In this document: positions 45,701 to 55,693 of the stretch, piece by piece
Layout: each line of letters opens with the position of its first letter
Numbering within the stretch: position 1 is the stretch's first letter
Assembly: GCA_963854735.1 (NCBI GenBank)
Contig: OY978102.1
Coordinates: forward strand, 868,001 to 932,000
DNA length: 64,000 nt
Direction: 5' to 3'
DNA from: Marvania coccoides
Lineage: Eukaryota; Chlorophyta; Trebouxiophyceae; Chlorellales; Chlorellaceae
The notes under the pieces: model-generated
The model's input: the letters and a program-made list of their open reading frames with translations, nothing else
Told to the model about the DNA's origin: nothing
Databases searched by the model: none
Position numbers and translations under genes: made by a program

Positions 45701-47412
45701 AGCTGGCAGCAGAAGAGTCCTCGTCATCCTCTTCCACCGAGGAGGCCGAGGTCCCTGGGCGGCGTCTTCTGGTGACTGACCCCCTCCAGGCCCTCTCCAG
45801 CTCCGGCTTCAGCTACGTGGTGGTCACCGTGGAGGCAGAAAACTCCGCCGGCCACAACGCCACGCAGGCGCAGCAGGACGGCGCCGCCGTGGGTGCGTCC
45901 GCGCTGTCCCGCATCCGCACCATGCAGGCCGTGGCCGACGATCCCGACGCTGACGCGCGGCGGCTGCGGGCGCTGTGGAGCGTCCTCTTCTGGTCGGCAA
46001 TTCTCATCGTGGGGGTGCTGCTGCTGCACCTGCTCGTGCTGGGCCTGCTGCGCTGGACGTCCAAGACTGTGCCCAAGATGCTGCACCTCCCACGGCTTGA
46101 GCTGCTGGTCTTTATGATGACGCTCCCCATGATAGCTGCTGCCGGCGCTGCTCTGCTGCGCTCAGACTCCGCTGGGGCGCTCACAGTGGGCGTTCTGTTC
46201 GCGGTGGTGCTACCCTTTGGGTTCCTGGCGGCGGCTTCGGTGTTTCTGGTGCTGTATCTGCTGCGGCACAGCGTGGAGCAGCGACGGGCGCTTTACATCG
46301 TCGTGACCACCAGAGACGCCTACTCCGAGCTTGAGGAGCAGCTGGGGGGCGCGCCCGCCACCCCCGCGAGGAACCAGCCTGGCCCCTCCAATGCAGACAT
46401 CGTGTCGGCCTTCCAGGTCAGCAGCAGCGGCAGCCCGCAGGCGCAGACTTTCGATAACCCTCTGTCGCTGCGCATGCAGTACTCCCCACCTGCAACTGCC
46501 GCCTCGGGCTCGAGCTCAAGCTCCCCCGCCGCCGGCTGCACAGCCCTCCTAGACCGCTCGCTGGAGAGTTCCTTGGAGCCGGCGCTGTCTCACTGCCGAG
46601 TCACCTCCGACGGCCAAACACCGGCCACCAGAGGCCTGGAGCAGCGCCGCAAGGCCGGGGTGATGGGAGTTCTGGATGCTGTTTGGGATCACGCCTACCG
46701 CTGGCTGCTGCGCCCGCTGTTTGGCTTCCCTGCACGGGACGCAGCTGCCATCGCCGAGTCCCGCGAGGAGCCCGCCTGGATGGGGCGCGGCAAGGCGGAC
46801 GGAGCGCTGGTGAAGCGGTACGGGTGCTTCTTCGAGGACGCGCACGGGCCGCAGGTTCTGCGGGTGGAGTCGCGCTTCAACCCCACCGCCGTCACCATCG
46901 CGGAAGCGGAGCGCCAAGAGGAGGTTGTGGGCGCTGGCGTGCTGCTGTCAGCCACCAACGGCGGCGCAGAAGGCGCGATGCAGGCCCTCCAGACCTTTGG
47001 CATCGTTTTTGCGGTCACCAAGATGGTTTTATTCGCCGTGGTCATCAATGCCCCTGGAGGCGTTAACAGCCTGGCGCAGGTGCTCGCACTGGTGCTAGTG
47101 GCGCTCATGCACGTGATTTATCTGCGTGTATGCCGGCCCTACCGCCTGCGCGTGGAGCTGGCTGCAGAGGTGGTGGCCTCCGTTTGCGACATGGCAACTT
47201 TCGCCTGCGGCGTCGTGCTGATCGCCAAAGACAGCTGGACGGCGGACGAGAAGACGGGCATGGGCATCGCCATGCTGGCGCTGCAGGCCGTGGGCTTCTT
47301 GATCTTCATCAGCGTGCGCGTGGCGCTGGCGCTGCGCACTGTTTTCCTGACGGTGGGGCCAGCGCTGAAGGAGCTGTGCTGCTGCCGAGCTCCTCCGCCT
47401 GCGACGGTGTAA
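42748..47412 (+). CDS. large repeat-rich multi-pass membrane protein (secretory, 1,422 residues)
   Basis: Four exons (42748-42921, 43036-43134, 43264-43555, 43709-47412) join in phase. A signal peptide (ALVLAVLLACHFAGTAG) leads into a beta-type extracellular region of about 150 residues (VSIECGDEGVSTNP... to VAVSYVPP) and two hydrophobic stretches. Then come a long disordered acidic spacer (about residues 270-700) with three DVQSG units, many PEVEAPEVE-type units, and seven 15-residue Ala-rich repeats. Residues about 930-1020 carry membrane helices (WSAILIVGVLLLHLLVLGLL and on), and the last 150 residues carry four or more. The layout of an extracellular domain followed by a C-terminal helix cluster recalls the fungal TRP/Flc-like family, but I cannot confirm this. 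It may be a surface sensor or channel. Confidence 0.75.
45154..45468 (+). repeat. 45-base tandem repeat, seven copies, coding
   Basis: Seven in-frame copies encode variants of DAAADAENEAAKAAK inside the large membrane protein. Differences are few and mostly in the middle of the unit (DV for DA, ST for AK). This alternating acidic/Ala/Lys pattern predicts an amphipathic helix similar to LEA group 3 type repeats. The near identity at the DNA level suggests recent expansion or gene conversion. Confidence 0.9.
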
Positions 47413-48173
47413 AATTGTTTAACGGGACATTCCCCCCCCTCTTTTTCCTTGAGACTCCCATCCGCAGAAATGATAATAAAGTGACCCTTTGTTTCTCTAT
47501 TTTGCCCCTTAGTCATCAATACAATAGGCTCTTGCTTTGTTTTTTCTGCCTCTGTTTATGTTAATGTTCGCTGCTAGCCTTTTGTTTTTCTTCTGTGCTT
47601 TCCTCTCTGTCATCATTTTCTTCGTATTTGCCTTTTCAAGTTCCTCCCCCTTTCTTCTTCGTGGACGGCGATTGCCTTTTCTTTCTTCACGGGGGTCAGG
47701 CAGTACGTCTCACACCCTTTTATTTATCTTACAGATATCACACGCATACGTACAGTTGCAGATCCGCTACCTCATACAGTACAGTAGTTTAAAACGTTTT
47801 TTTTTTTAACTACTCAATTTTTTTTTGTTAATGCTTCTGACCATCTGATTCTATCTGAGAAACCCCTTACTCTGACGTTTTTCTTCTTCTTTTCTCTTTG
47901 CTCCCGCTTTCCAACTATACTGTTGATGGGTCACAGCACCACCTCTGCATTTCTACTTTACACTGTTGGTTGCTTTTCGTTGCAAATTTTTCTTCCCCTC
48001 TGCAGCGACCCCCAACAGTTACCAAGTCGTTTATCATTCGCACCTGCAATTATTCTATTTTTTCAAAATTTAAACTGTGGCTGTAAGAATCCAACCACCT
48101 CAGCAATAATCATAATTACAAAATGAGCAAAATTTCACCGACGTAATCTACTCACGACAGCTTTCAATATCTC
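47413..48173. other. T-rich convergent intergenic
   Basis: About 760 bases, strongly pyrimidine-rich on the + strand, between the large membrane protein (+) and TAP46 (-). No coding signal. It probably holds both 3' untranslated regions. Confidence 0.5.
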
Positions 48174-49378
48174 TCAGCCGCAAGGTCGCAGCTTGCTGTT
48201 TCCCCACCCCCTGGGGTTATCATCGTTCCAATCGTCCTTTGCCCTCTGCCGCTGCAGCTCCTCCTCCTCTTCTGCCTCCCTACTCATCTCAAGCTTCGCC
48301 GCCGCCGCTGCCGCCTTTCCCGCCGCCTCCGCCCGCTGCCGCTCCATCATCTGCGCCACCTCAATCCGCCCCTGCTGCTCCACTGTCATCGTAGGCAGTA
48401 TGTGGCTGGGCTTGAATACCCCCTGTCGGAGCGCTTCCCGGTGTGCTGCTGCCGACGCTTCCCCGCCCAGCCGCAGAGACCCTGCCGCCCGCCGCAGCTC
48501 CTCGATGAGCTCCTGGGGCGGGGGCTGCGACTGCACCGCCGCCCGCTCCTGCTCCGTCATCGCTGCTGCGTGTTTCAACACCTCAAGCTCCTGCTGCAGC
48601 GAGGCGAGGGTCTCCGAGGCTCGCAAAGCGGCCGCCTCCACGCGCAGCACCGCGGCCTCCCGCTCCGCTGCCTCGTCATCACCATCGCTGTCTCCATCGC
48701 TACCGTCTCCCCTCCTGCCGCTTAAATTTGAGCGGTTACCAGAGGCGCCCCCAAGACGCTTCTGCAGGGCTTCAAGCCGCGATTTTACGCTGCGTTCGAG
48801 CTTGAACCGCTCGATCTTGAGCTGTCGCAGCGAGGTCGCGTCCATTTTCCCGCCCTGCAACGCGGCTTCCACGCAGCCAGCAGCAGCATCGCTCAGCAGC
48901 GCGTACTGCTGAACTCGCAGCAAGAAAGCTTGCTGGAAAGCCAGCGCCGACTTCAGAGCGGACAGGCGGTCGGCGGGGGAGGAGGAGGCCGCTTGCGCCA
49001 GCACTTCGGCGCGCCAATGCGGGATCAAAAAGTATTTAATGTCGCCGGTAGCCAAATCGTCTTTGTCTTCATTCGCAGAAAACACTCCTAGAGAGCCAAC
49101 CAGCGCGGCTGCGTGGGTCAGATAGGCAATGCAGTCGTCTACGAGGCGACGCTGCTCTGCGGGGGCTCCAGGGGAGGCCTGCAGCTTCTGGAAGGCTGCT
49201 TCAGCTCGACGGAAGAGCACTGGCAGCGGAAGGTCCTGTTTTGTTTGGCAAAATGGGGGAGGATGGGGGAGAGGGCGAGTTGGATGGGTATTTTGAGCGT
49301 TAATGATGCAGATTGGATGCTGGATAGGTGCGTTTGAGAGAAATTTTGAGTTACCTGAAGATCATCATTATTTGACAT
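48174..49378 (-). CDS. TAP46: TAP46/TAP42-like PP2A regulatory subunit
   Basis: Binds the catalytic subunits of PP2A-type phosphatases and acts downstream of TOR kinase in plants and yeast. Minus-strand exons 49378-49355 and 49235-48174 give 361 residues. The N-terminal helical domain shows the TAP42 order: LPVLFRRAEAAF, DIKYFLIPHWRAEV, and RQLKIERFKLERSVKSRL (the PP2A-contact region). The C-terminus has KPSHILPTMTVEQQG, then a charged helix, and ends WNDDNPRGWGNSKLRPCG, close to the family's W(D)DxNPxGxGN tail. An acidic Ser/Asp-rich insert lies in the middle (GDGSDGDSDGDDEAAE). Exon 1 codes only eight residues (MSNNDDLQ). Confidence 0.92.
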
Positions 49379-49651
49379 TATGTTTATGAAGCGAGTTGGG
49401 CGCCTCCTCTTGCAGCGTTTACAGGACAGTCACACAATTGTTTATATTATGCGCTTATTCTTCTATGATTTAAGACTTGCTGGGGACAAGGAGCTTTTAA
49501 ATTTTCTTCTCGAATCAAAAGTATGCATTTACAAGAATTCTGCGCCATCTTCGCTAGAAATAAATATCAAAAATCTGATTTAACGCAGATCACCATTTGT
49601 AAAGTGTGACGCCCAACCTCCATTAAAATATTGGCAATCACATTGACAACA

Positions 49652-50539
49652 ATGGCAACCCTTGACCTTGACGATCTCCTGGTGAAGGCCATGAAGAGCC
49701 CCAAAGCCCTAGGGATAAAAGACAAAAGCGCAGCCGACGCCGTGGTGCTGAGCATGCACTGTGAGTTGTCAGCTCCTTTGAGCCAAACATGATCTCTTTA
49801 ATATCCCACCGGCGCCGCTGTGGCTGCATGACCCTAATGACGTTCTAAATGTCCTCGCAGGCTTGATGGTCCAAGCAGGGTTCTTCGGTATAAACGGCAC
49901 CGACGGCAGCGACGGCAAGGGCATCCCCATTAAGGACTTTTCCCCGCCTGCTCTTTGGAGGCAGCATGAACTCGAGTGGATCCTTCCTTACCGCCGTGAC
50001 GGCGCGCTTTCCATCTTTATGCTGCGTTGCTCGCTGCAGGAAGCCACGGGGCGGCTATTTGTGCACTGCAGCGAGCTTGGTAATGACGGAATGCCCAAGC
50101 GGGAAAATATTCAGGTGCTGGGTCTGCAGCTGGCCAACTACTGCACCGCTGACCGCTGCTCTAGCAATTCCTGGGAAGGTGAGAGAGATATCGGGAATAT
50201 TTTGCAGCGAAATTAAGGGGGAATGCCTATGGGGGGGGGTGTTGGTGAGATGACGCCATAAGAAGAAAAAATGTCGATCTTTTGCTGCGCGCAGGTGTGA
50301 TTCAAAATGAGAGCACGCTGGTGGGGATGTTCAAGGAGTTCATTTTGGAACCGCTGTGGGAAGCTGCAGAGAAGGTGCTGGAGGACGAAATCTTGGAAGA
50401 AAGCGATGCTGAAGAGGAGCGGGAAGCTGCGGCGGGCTGGGGTCGTATCTGGACGGACAAGACTGCGATGATGTACATCGTTGGCGGGGCAGCAGTTGCC
50501 AGCGCTGCTGCTTATTTGATTCTAAGGCGGAGGAAATAA
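49652..50539 (+). CDS. PI31-like N-domain protein with C-terminal membrane anchor
   Basis: Three exons (49652-49760, 49861-50178, 50295-50539) give 223 residues. The central part (AVVLSMHCLMVQAGFFGIN, then LPYRRDGALSIFMLRC, then a final helix KEFILEPLWEAAEK) follows the pattern of the PI31 N-terminal (FP) domain, which mediates dimerisation in PI31 and Fbxo7. It lacks the Pro/Gly-rich C-terminal proteasome-binding region of PI31. Instead it has an acidic linker and a single hydrophobic segment (MMYIVGGAAVASAAAYLIL) followed by RRRK, a tail-anchor layout. This suggests a cytosolic adaptor fixed to the ER, mitochondrial or plastid outer membrane. The family call is from pattern only. Confidence 0.65.
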
Positions 50540-51265
50540 GTATAGCAGCCCCCTTTTACTATCAAGTTTTATTATTGGGCAGCCCCGTTATTGCGGCAAA
50601 TGCATATTTTTCCACTTCCATTTAAAAAAAGAAATATCCCCAATTTTTTGTTTTAAGAGTGGTTGGCAAACCTCCCTGAGCTGAGCAGTTCTCGTTGACG
50701 CACATCAGTCTGTCTTCTGTGTGTAAGCCTTGTGTGTAAGCGCTGCCCTTTAAGGGGTGTTCCAGAGCTGTGTCACTCCGATCTCGCTGCTCCTGCTCTG
50801 TGCGGGCCAGCGTGGCTCGCAGCGGGCTGTCGTCTAGCGCGATTGGGTAGCTCACTTTGGGCGCTGCGGCAGAATTGCTGGACTGGCTTCCAGGTCGTTA
50901 CCTGCTATAGGATGGCAATCTCACAAGGAGTACGCCGATCATCCCTCCCTTCGATTGTTCCCAGTGGCAGGCCCTCAAATATTAAGTCAATGGTTTTGGG
51001 CGCCAGCGCTTTTGTGGGAGAACTTCCACCAGCACCCAACCTCTTCGCAAAACCCAGAAATAGAAATAGCAGCATATTATCAACACGTCTGCGGATGAAT
51101 ACAGCAGCCATTGGAGCTGTAAAATTCATCGATTTTGTTGATTTTCAAATCTTTGTTGATTAATTTCCGTGTTTAAGGTAGCAAGCCTGCTTGGTGTAGT
51201 CCCTTCGAAATCAAGGTAGCCGTGGAAAACATATATACAGACCGGTCGATTAATTTGTGCGTCGA
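50540..51265. other. intergenic with a possible unassigned minus-strand gene
   Basis: 726 bases. On the minus strand two protein-like stretches occur. One is 51129-50905, containing KALAPKTIDLIFEGLPLG. The other is about 50900-50622, containing SYPIALDDSPLRATLARTEQ. They are in different frames, with an ATAGCAG acceptor-like site between them near 50910, but I could not find a donor that joins them in phase. They could be two exons of one small gene or chance frames. Confidence 0.3.
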
Positions 51266-52774
51266 ATGATGGATAGCACCCAGACTGCCGGTGTCGCTCA
51301 GCCGGCAAAATTGGGCCTCGATGATGAGCTGGAGGCGCTGGGAAAGATTGTGCATGCCTTCCGAAAGTACCAGACGGACGCAGAGTGGGAGGTTCGGCGG
51401 TGGGAGTTTAACTACGGCAGGTAGTGAACGGACAATTTCTCCCGACTCTCTTACTCGCATTTCTGATTTTGACGTAGGAATTAACGAATAGGGGTGTGCT
51501 CATACTATTGAGTAGAATGCACACATATTATTAAAAATATATAATTTCTCTCCTGATATTTTCAGGCTGTCGCCGGCGCACAAAGAGCTGCTGCCGCACC
51601 TCCCAGCCAAAGCCGCCGCCGCCCGGCACGCCATCTACCAGAATCACATCTTCATCAAATCCATGCTGTGCTGGCTTAGCGAGGGCGGCGCCCCAGAGCC
51701 GCTGTGCTTTGCCGCCGCAGCGGGCGAAGCATGGGCGGCGCAGCACGGCCCGCAGGTGCATCCAGGCGATGCCGACAAGGTGCGGTACGTCCTCAAGAAC
51801 TTGGCGCGCGATTGGTCGTCCCAGGGACAATCGGAGAGAGAAGAAAGTTACGGCTTTCTTTGTAGTGAGCTGGGGGCGCTGCTGGCGGCCCCGCTGCGCG
51901 CGTTTGCTGCGGGAGAAGCGGAGCCGCCGAAGGTGCTGGTCCCTGGGTGCGGCTTGGCCAGGCTGTGCGTTGATTTCGCTGGGATGGGGTTTGAGGCCCT
52001 TGGCAATGAGCACAGCTACTTCATGCTGCTCACCTCCGCGTTCGTTTTGAACGCCATGGAGCGCTCCGAACAGGTGCGCTGTTATTATAAGCACGCGAAC
52101 AATCAAAATTGCACAGTTTTTGCGGAAATGTTCAATGTAGTTTGAATTTATTTCTTGATTAATTATTATTTCTGGTCTTCCCCCTGCAGTTCACGGTGTT
52201 TCCCTGGGTGCACAGCTGCAGCAACCAGCTGGCGGACGCAGACCAGTTGCGCCCATCCTTCATCCCTGATACCTCGCCTGCGGAAATCCTGCAGAGCGCC
52301 AGCGCCCCCGGCCTCCTAGGCATGGCAGCTGGAGAGTTTGTGGAGGTTTTCAACACTGAGGAGTACGAAGGGTACTTTGACGCGGTGGCGACTTGTTTTT
52401 TCATCGACACCGCTCACAACGTCATCGAGTATTTAGAAACAATCTGGAAGGCGCTGAAGCCAGGGGGGTGGTGGGCTAATGTGGGACCCCTGCAGTGGCA
52501 CTGGGCGGATGCGCACACGTACCTGAGCGCGGAAGAAATGTCGATCGAGCTTTCTTTAGCCGATATGCTGCGCATAGCACAGCGCATCGGGTTTGTGATC
52601 GTTAAGAAAGAAACGGGGGTGAGGTGCAGGTACCTGAGCAACGACCGGTCAATGATGCACCAGGCGTACGATTGCGCCACGTGGGTGGCGCAGAAGCCGG
52701 CGGACGCTGCTGCGGAGAGGGTGAGCGACTCTGGGAACGGCAGCGGAGGATTCCAACAAGGAGCCGTGAACTGA
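51266..52774 (+). CDS. CARNMT1: carnosine N-methyltransferase-like protein (N2227/CARNMT1 family)
   Basis: SAM-dependent methyltransferase. Three exons (51266-51420, 51566-52073, 52190-52774) give 415 residues. The SAM-binding motif I is VLVPGCGLARLCVDFAG. The family blocks follow in order: GFEALGNEHSYFMLL, FTVFPWVHSCSNQL, FDAVATCFFIDTAHNVIEYL and KPGGWWANVGPLQWHW. The N-terminal helix region (AFRKYQTDAEWEVRRWEFNY) is also conserved. The human enzyme methylates carnosine to anserine. Algae are not known for carnosine, so the true substrate here is probably another His-containing peptide or small molecule. Two adjacent in-frame ATGs (51266, 51269) are both possible starts. Confidence 0.9.
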
Positions 52775-53303
52775 ATTGGAGAATGAATCGTTATATATGC
52801 GTTTAATCGTTGCAATGCGTTATTTAATAGAAACATAAATCGCAAACAGGCCAGCAGAACGCAGTTTTTTGGGGGGGGGGAGGGGCGCTGGCAATGGCTT
52901 CTTCCCATGTCGATTTTGGCGTCTCAGGATGGCACCTGCTGTAATTTGAGGATGCGGCATTTTGATCAAAGCGCATTTCAAGCACAAAAAGAGCTGTACA
53001 GCAGAAACCAATTATTGAATTTCTTATAAATCTTATTTCAGGCTCTGGTGATTCCGTGACTGGATTCAGCCCACGCTTGACCATAAGCAATTTATCATAA
53101 TTTTTTCAAAGTCATAAATAGGTGAAAATCAGCAAGAATATAGCTTGTCGAAAATGAGAGAATTTCGTTTCGTATGTTTCGTATGCCTCTGCTGTGCATC
53201 GTTTATTTGAATTCTAATTTAAGTAATGAAAATACACGCCGAATACCTGCATCCAGCTGATCTGGACGATTGCTGAATGAAATATTTTTTATAATTTTCG
53301 ATC
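52775..53303. other. intergenic with a G-rich run
   Basis: 529 bases between CARNMT1-like and the SLC35F6-like gene. It contains a T run and a run of about 10 G near 52865-52880, and AT-rich sequence toward 53300. No gene was seen. Confidence 0.4.
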
Positions 53304-55317
53304 ATGGCTCAAAATCCGATGCAAAAGGGGGCTTTTTCGCTCCTGCTCTTCAGCGGAAGTGCTGCAGCTGTGTTGGGCAAGGCTCTGTACGCGCTAGGTT
53401 TTCGGAAGCCTTGGTTCTGCACTTTGCTGATGTTTCTTGGAATGGCATCCTGCCTCCCGTGCGCCTGGCTCCACCGACTAGTCTTCAACCGCAACATCGC
53501 ATCGCCGGTAACCTCCGAGAGCGACGCGGACGCCCCGCTGCAAGGCCAGAACGACGAAGCCTACGATGACGGTGGCCACAATTCCGATGGGGAAGAAAGA
53601 AATGAAGAAAGACGCCCGTTATTGGCGAGGACTTCGGCGGCGTCATCCGTGCCTGTGTCAGAGGCATCCGGCTGGTCGCTGCAGAGCGTCCAAAAATCAG
53701 TATCGGAGTGGAGAAAATCTTACGGCAACGTCATTTGGCCCACTCTCTTCGACCTGGCGGCGTCGGCGCTGCTCTCCGTGGGGCTGCTCTTCATCCCCAC
53801 CTCGCTCTACCAGATGGTTCGGGGCACCGAAATCCTCTTCACGGCCTTCCTGTCCAGAGGCAAGTTTTTTTTTTTTTAGTTTTTTTTTTTTTTTTAATTG
53901 GTCTATTTTACATGGTTTGTTTTCGGATTAGTTTTAATGCCTGTAAAGAGTATAATACAACTGTTTAATTTGTCCAATATCTTTCTTCGTTCTACCTCTT
54001 TCTTTTTTCTTTCCTCTGCCACAGTCATCCTGCACCGCCGCATGAACAGCGAAAACCTGTGGGGCCTAGCGCTGCTCACCCTGGGCCTCGCCATCGTCGG
54101 CTACGCCGGCGTGCAATCCGCCAACGACACTGGAAAGGACGAAAACGGCCTTTTTTCCGCCTCCGCCGGCGCCTCCGAAGCGCTGCTCGGTATGGCGCTA
54201 GTGACCATCGCAGAGGCAGTACAGGCAGGACAAATCGTGTCGGAGGATTTTCTCATGTCAACCGCGGAGATTCGGGTGCCGGCCATCGACGTGGTGGGCT
54301 ACGAGGGCCTTTTCGGCAGCTTTTTAGTGGTGGGAGTGGTGTTGCCGCTACTGCAGGTTTCGCGGTTTGGTACGGAGGGCAACGGCCTGCGGGAAGACAG
54401 TTGGGAGTCGTTGGCGATGCTGCGCGACTCGAGGACGCTGGCGGGGGCTGCAGGGTCGTACCTAGCGCTGATGGCTGCATATAATATTGGCGGGATGCTA
54501 GTGACTGACGGGCTGGGCGCTCTTTCAATTGAGTTTTAATACGGACGGACTGTTGAATTGATACCCTTGGTTGACACGGTTTTTATTGTTTCCCGCTGCC
54601 CCACCTTCCTTTGAACTCAAAACTACCTTCATTGCAATTTTCTTTTTCAAATTAGCAGCCCACCGCGTGCTTCTTTCCGGCAGCGTCAAACTTTTTTATT
54701 TAGTTCACACCGAAATAATAGCATTCTACTATTGCACCCAAGCTTTATTTTCTTTCGCAGGGACTGTGGCTGAAACCGTGCGCACTGTGCTGGTGTGGGC
54801 CATCAACCTCTCCCTCTTCTACGGCACCCGAGACGCCACCAATCTTCCCACCCTAGGGGAGCCCTGGACCCTTCACTCCTGGCTGCAAGCCCTCGGGTTC
54901 TTTGTTGTGGTTGGAGGCACCGCGGTGTACGCCCTGGGCGAAGAATCCCACGCTGCAGAGATGAAGGAGCGGCTGGAAAGGAGAGCGAGGGAAGGGTGGA
55001 CGGTGGTGAGAGCAGGCATTGACGCTGGGAGGCTGGTAGAGCTGGACATGGGGCGCGCGCCCACCGTGGCGGTATCTTTGGAAGAAAGATTGACCCCGGC
55101 GCGATCTGTGAGGATTGCAGGGCCGGCGAGGATTCGAATCTCGCTGTCGCTGCTGCAGGCCAAGCAGCTGGGGTGGCAGTGGGCGGCAGAGGCAGCGAAG
55201 CGGAGGCGCAGGAGGCGTCTTGCGGCGGCGGTGACTGCGGCGGCTGCGGCCGCGAGGCAGGAGGCGCTGGAGGCGGGCGAAGGCTCTGGAGCTGACGGGG
55301 ACAGCGCCAGTGAATGA
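53304..55317 (+). CDS. SLC35F6-like drug/metabolite-family transporter
   Basis: Membrane transporter of the nucleotide-sugar/drug-metabolite superfamily, SLC35F6 type (an endolysosomal protein in animals; substrate uncertain). Exons 53304-53859, 54025-54532, an inferred microexon 54659-54666, and 54761-55317 give 542 residues. The family blocks IPTSLYQMVRGTEILFTAFLSR, here read only in outline, then VILHRRMNSENLWGL, YNIGGMLVTDGLGALS, TVAETVRTVLVWAIN and LGFFVVVGGTAVYALG match. The conserved Arg before TVAETVRT requires the 8-base exon. Without it the frame also fails. Intron 1 uses a GC donor (AGAG|GCAAGT). A hydrophilic acidic loop follows helix 2, and a 100-residue Ala/Arg-rich tail follows the last helix. 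Confidence 0.82.
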
Positions 55318-55693
55318 ACGAACGATGACAGTAAATTAAATACACATTATATGAAAAAACATTATATACTATAGGGCGTCCTCCCCCTGTTGTCTCTTCA
55401 ATTTTTATTTTTGTTGAAAAATAAGATTGGAGACTTAATATCCTCGGTGCTTGGCGGGCATATGAAAAAAAACGTTACTGGGGGGCACTATGAAGCTATC
55501 CATGTTGTCTTTTTTGTTATTTAATTGAGTCTACTTCCATTAGTATTTCGATTTAATTACAAAGAAAGCGTGTATATATATACGTATATGCATGCTCTTA
55601 AAACGCTGCGTAGGGTATTACTGCTGAAAAATCATCGCAAACCAGAATTCATGCCTCCCTATGCCTTCCTCCCTTTCAGTTGAACGCACGTCT
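55318..55693. other. convergent intergenic
   Basis: 3' regions of the SLC35F6-like gene (+) and NOT3 (-). AT-rich, with a TATATATATACGTATATGCATGC stretch only partly quoted here as TATATATAC near 55573. No gene was seen. Confidence 0.45.

Noticed and set aside
44388..45737. 449-codon open frame on the minus strand inside the large membrane protein gene
   Set aside because: It is the antisense of the low-complexity repeats (Ser/Ala/Thr-rich mirror of PEVEAP and Ala repeats), with no domain and no start context. The + strand frame is continuous for 1,232 codons.
55129..55142. tRNA B-box-like string GATTCGAATC
   Set aside because: It lies inside the coding exon of the SLC35F6-like gene and no tRNA fold could be drawn around it.
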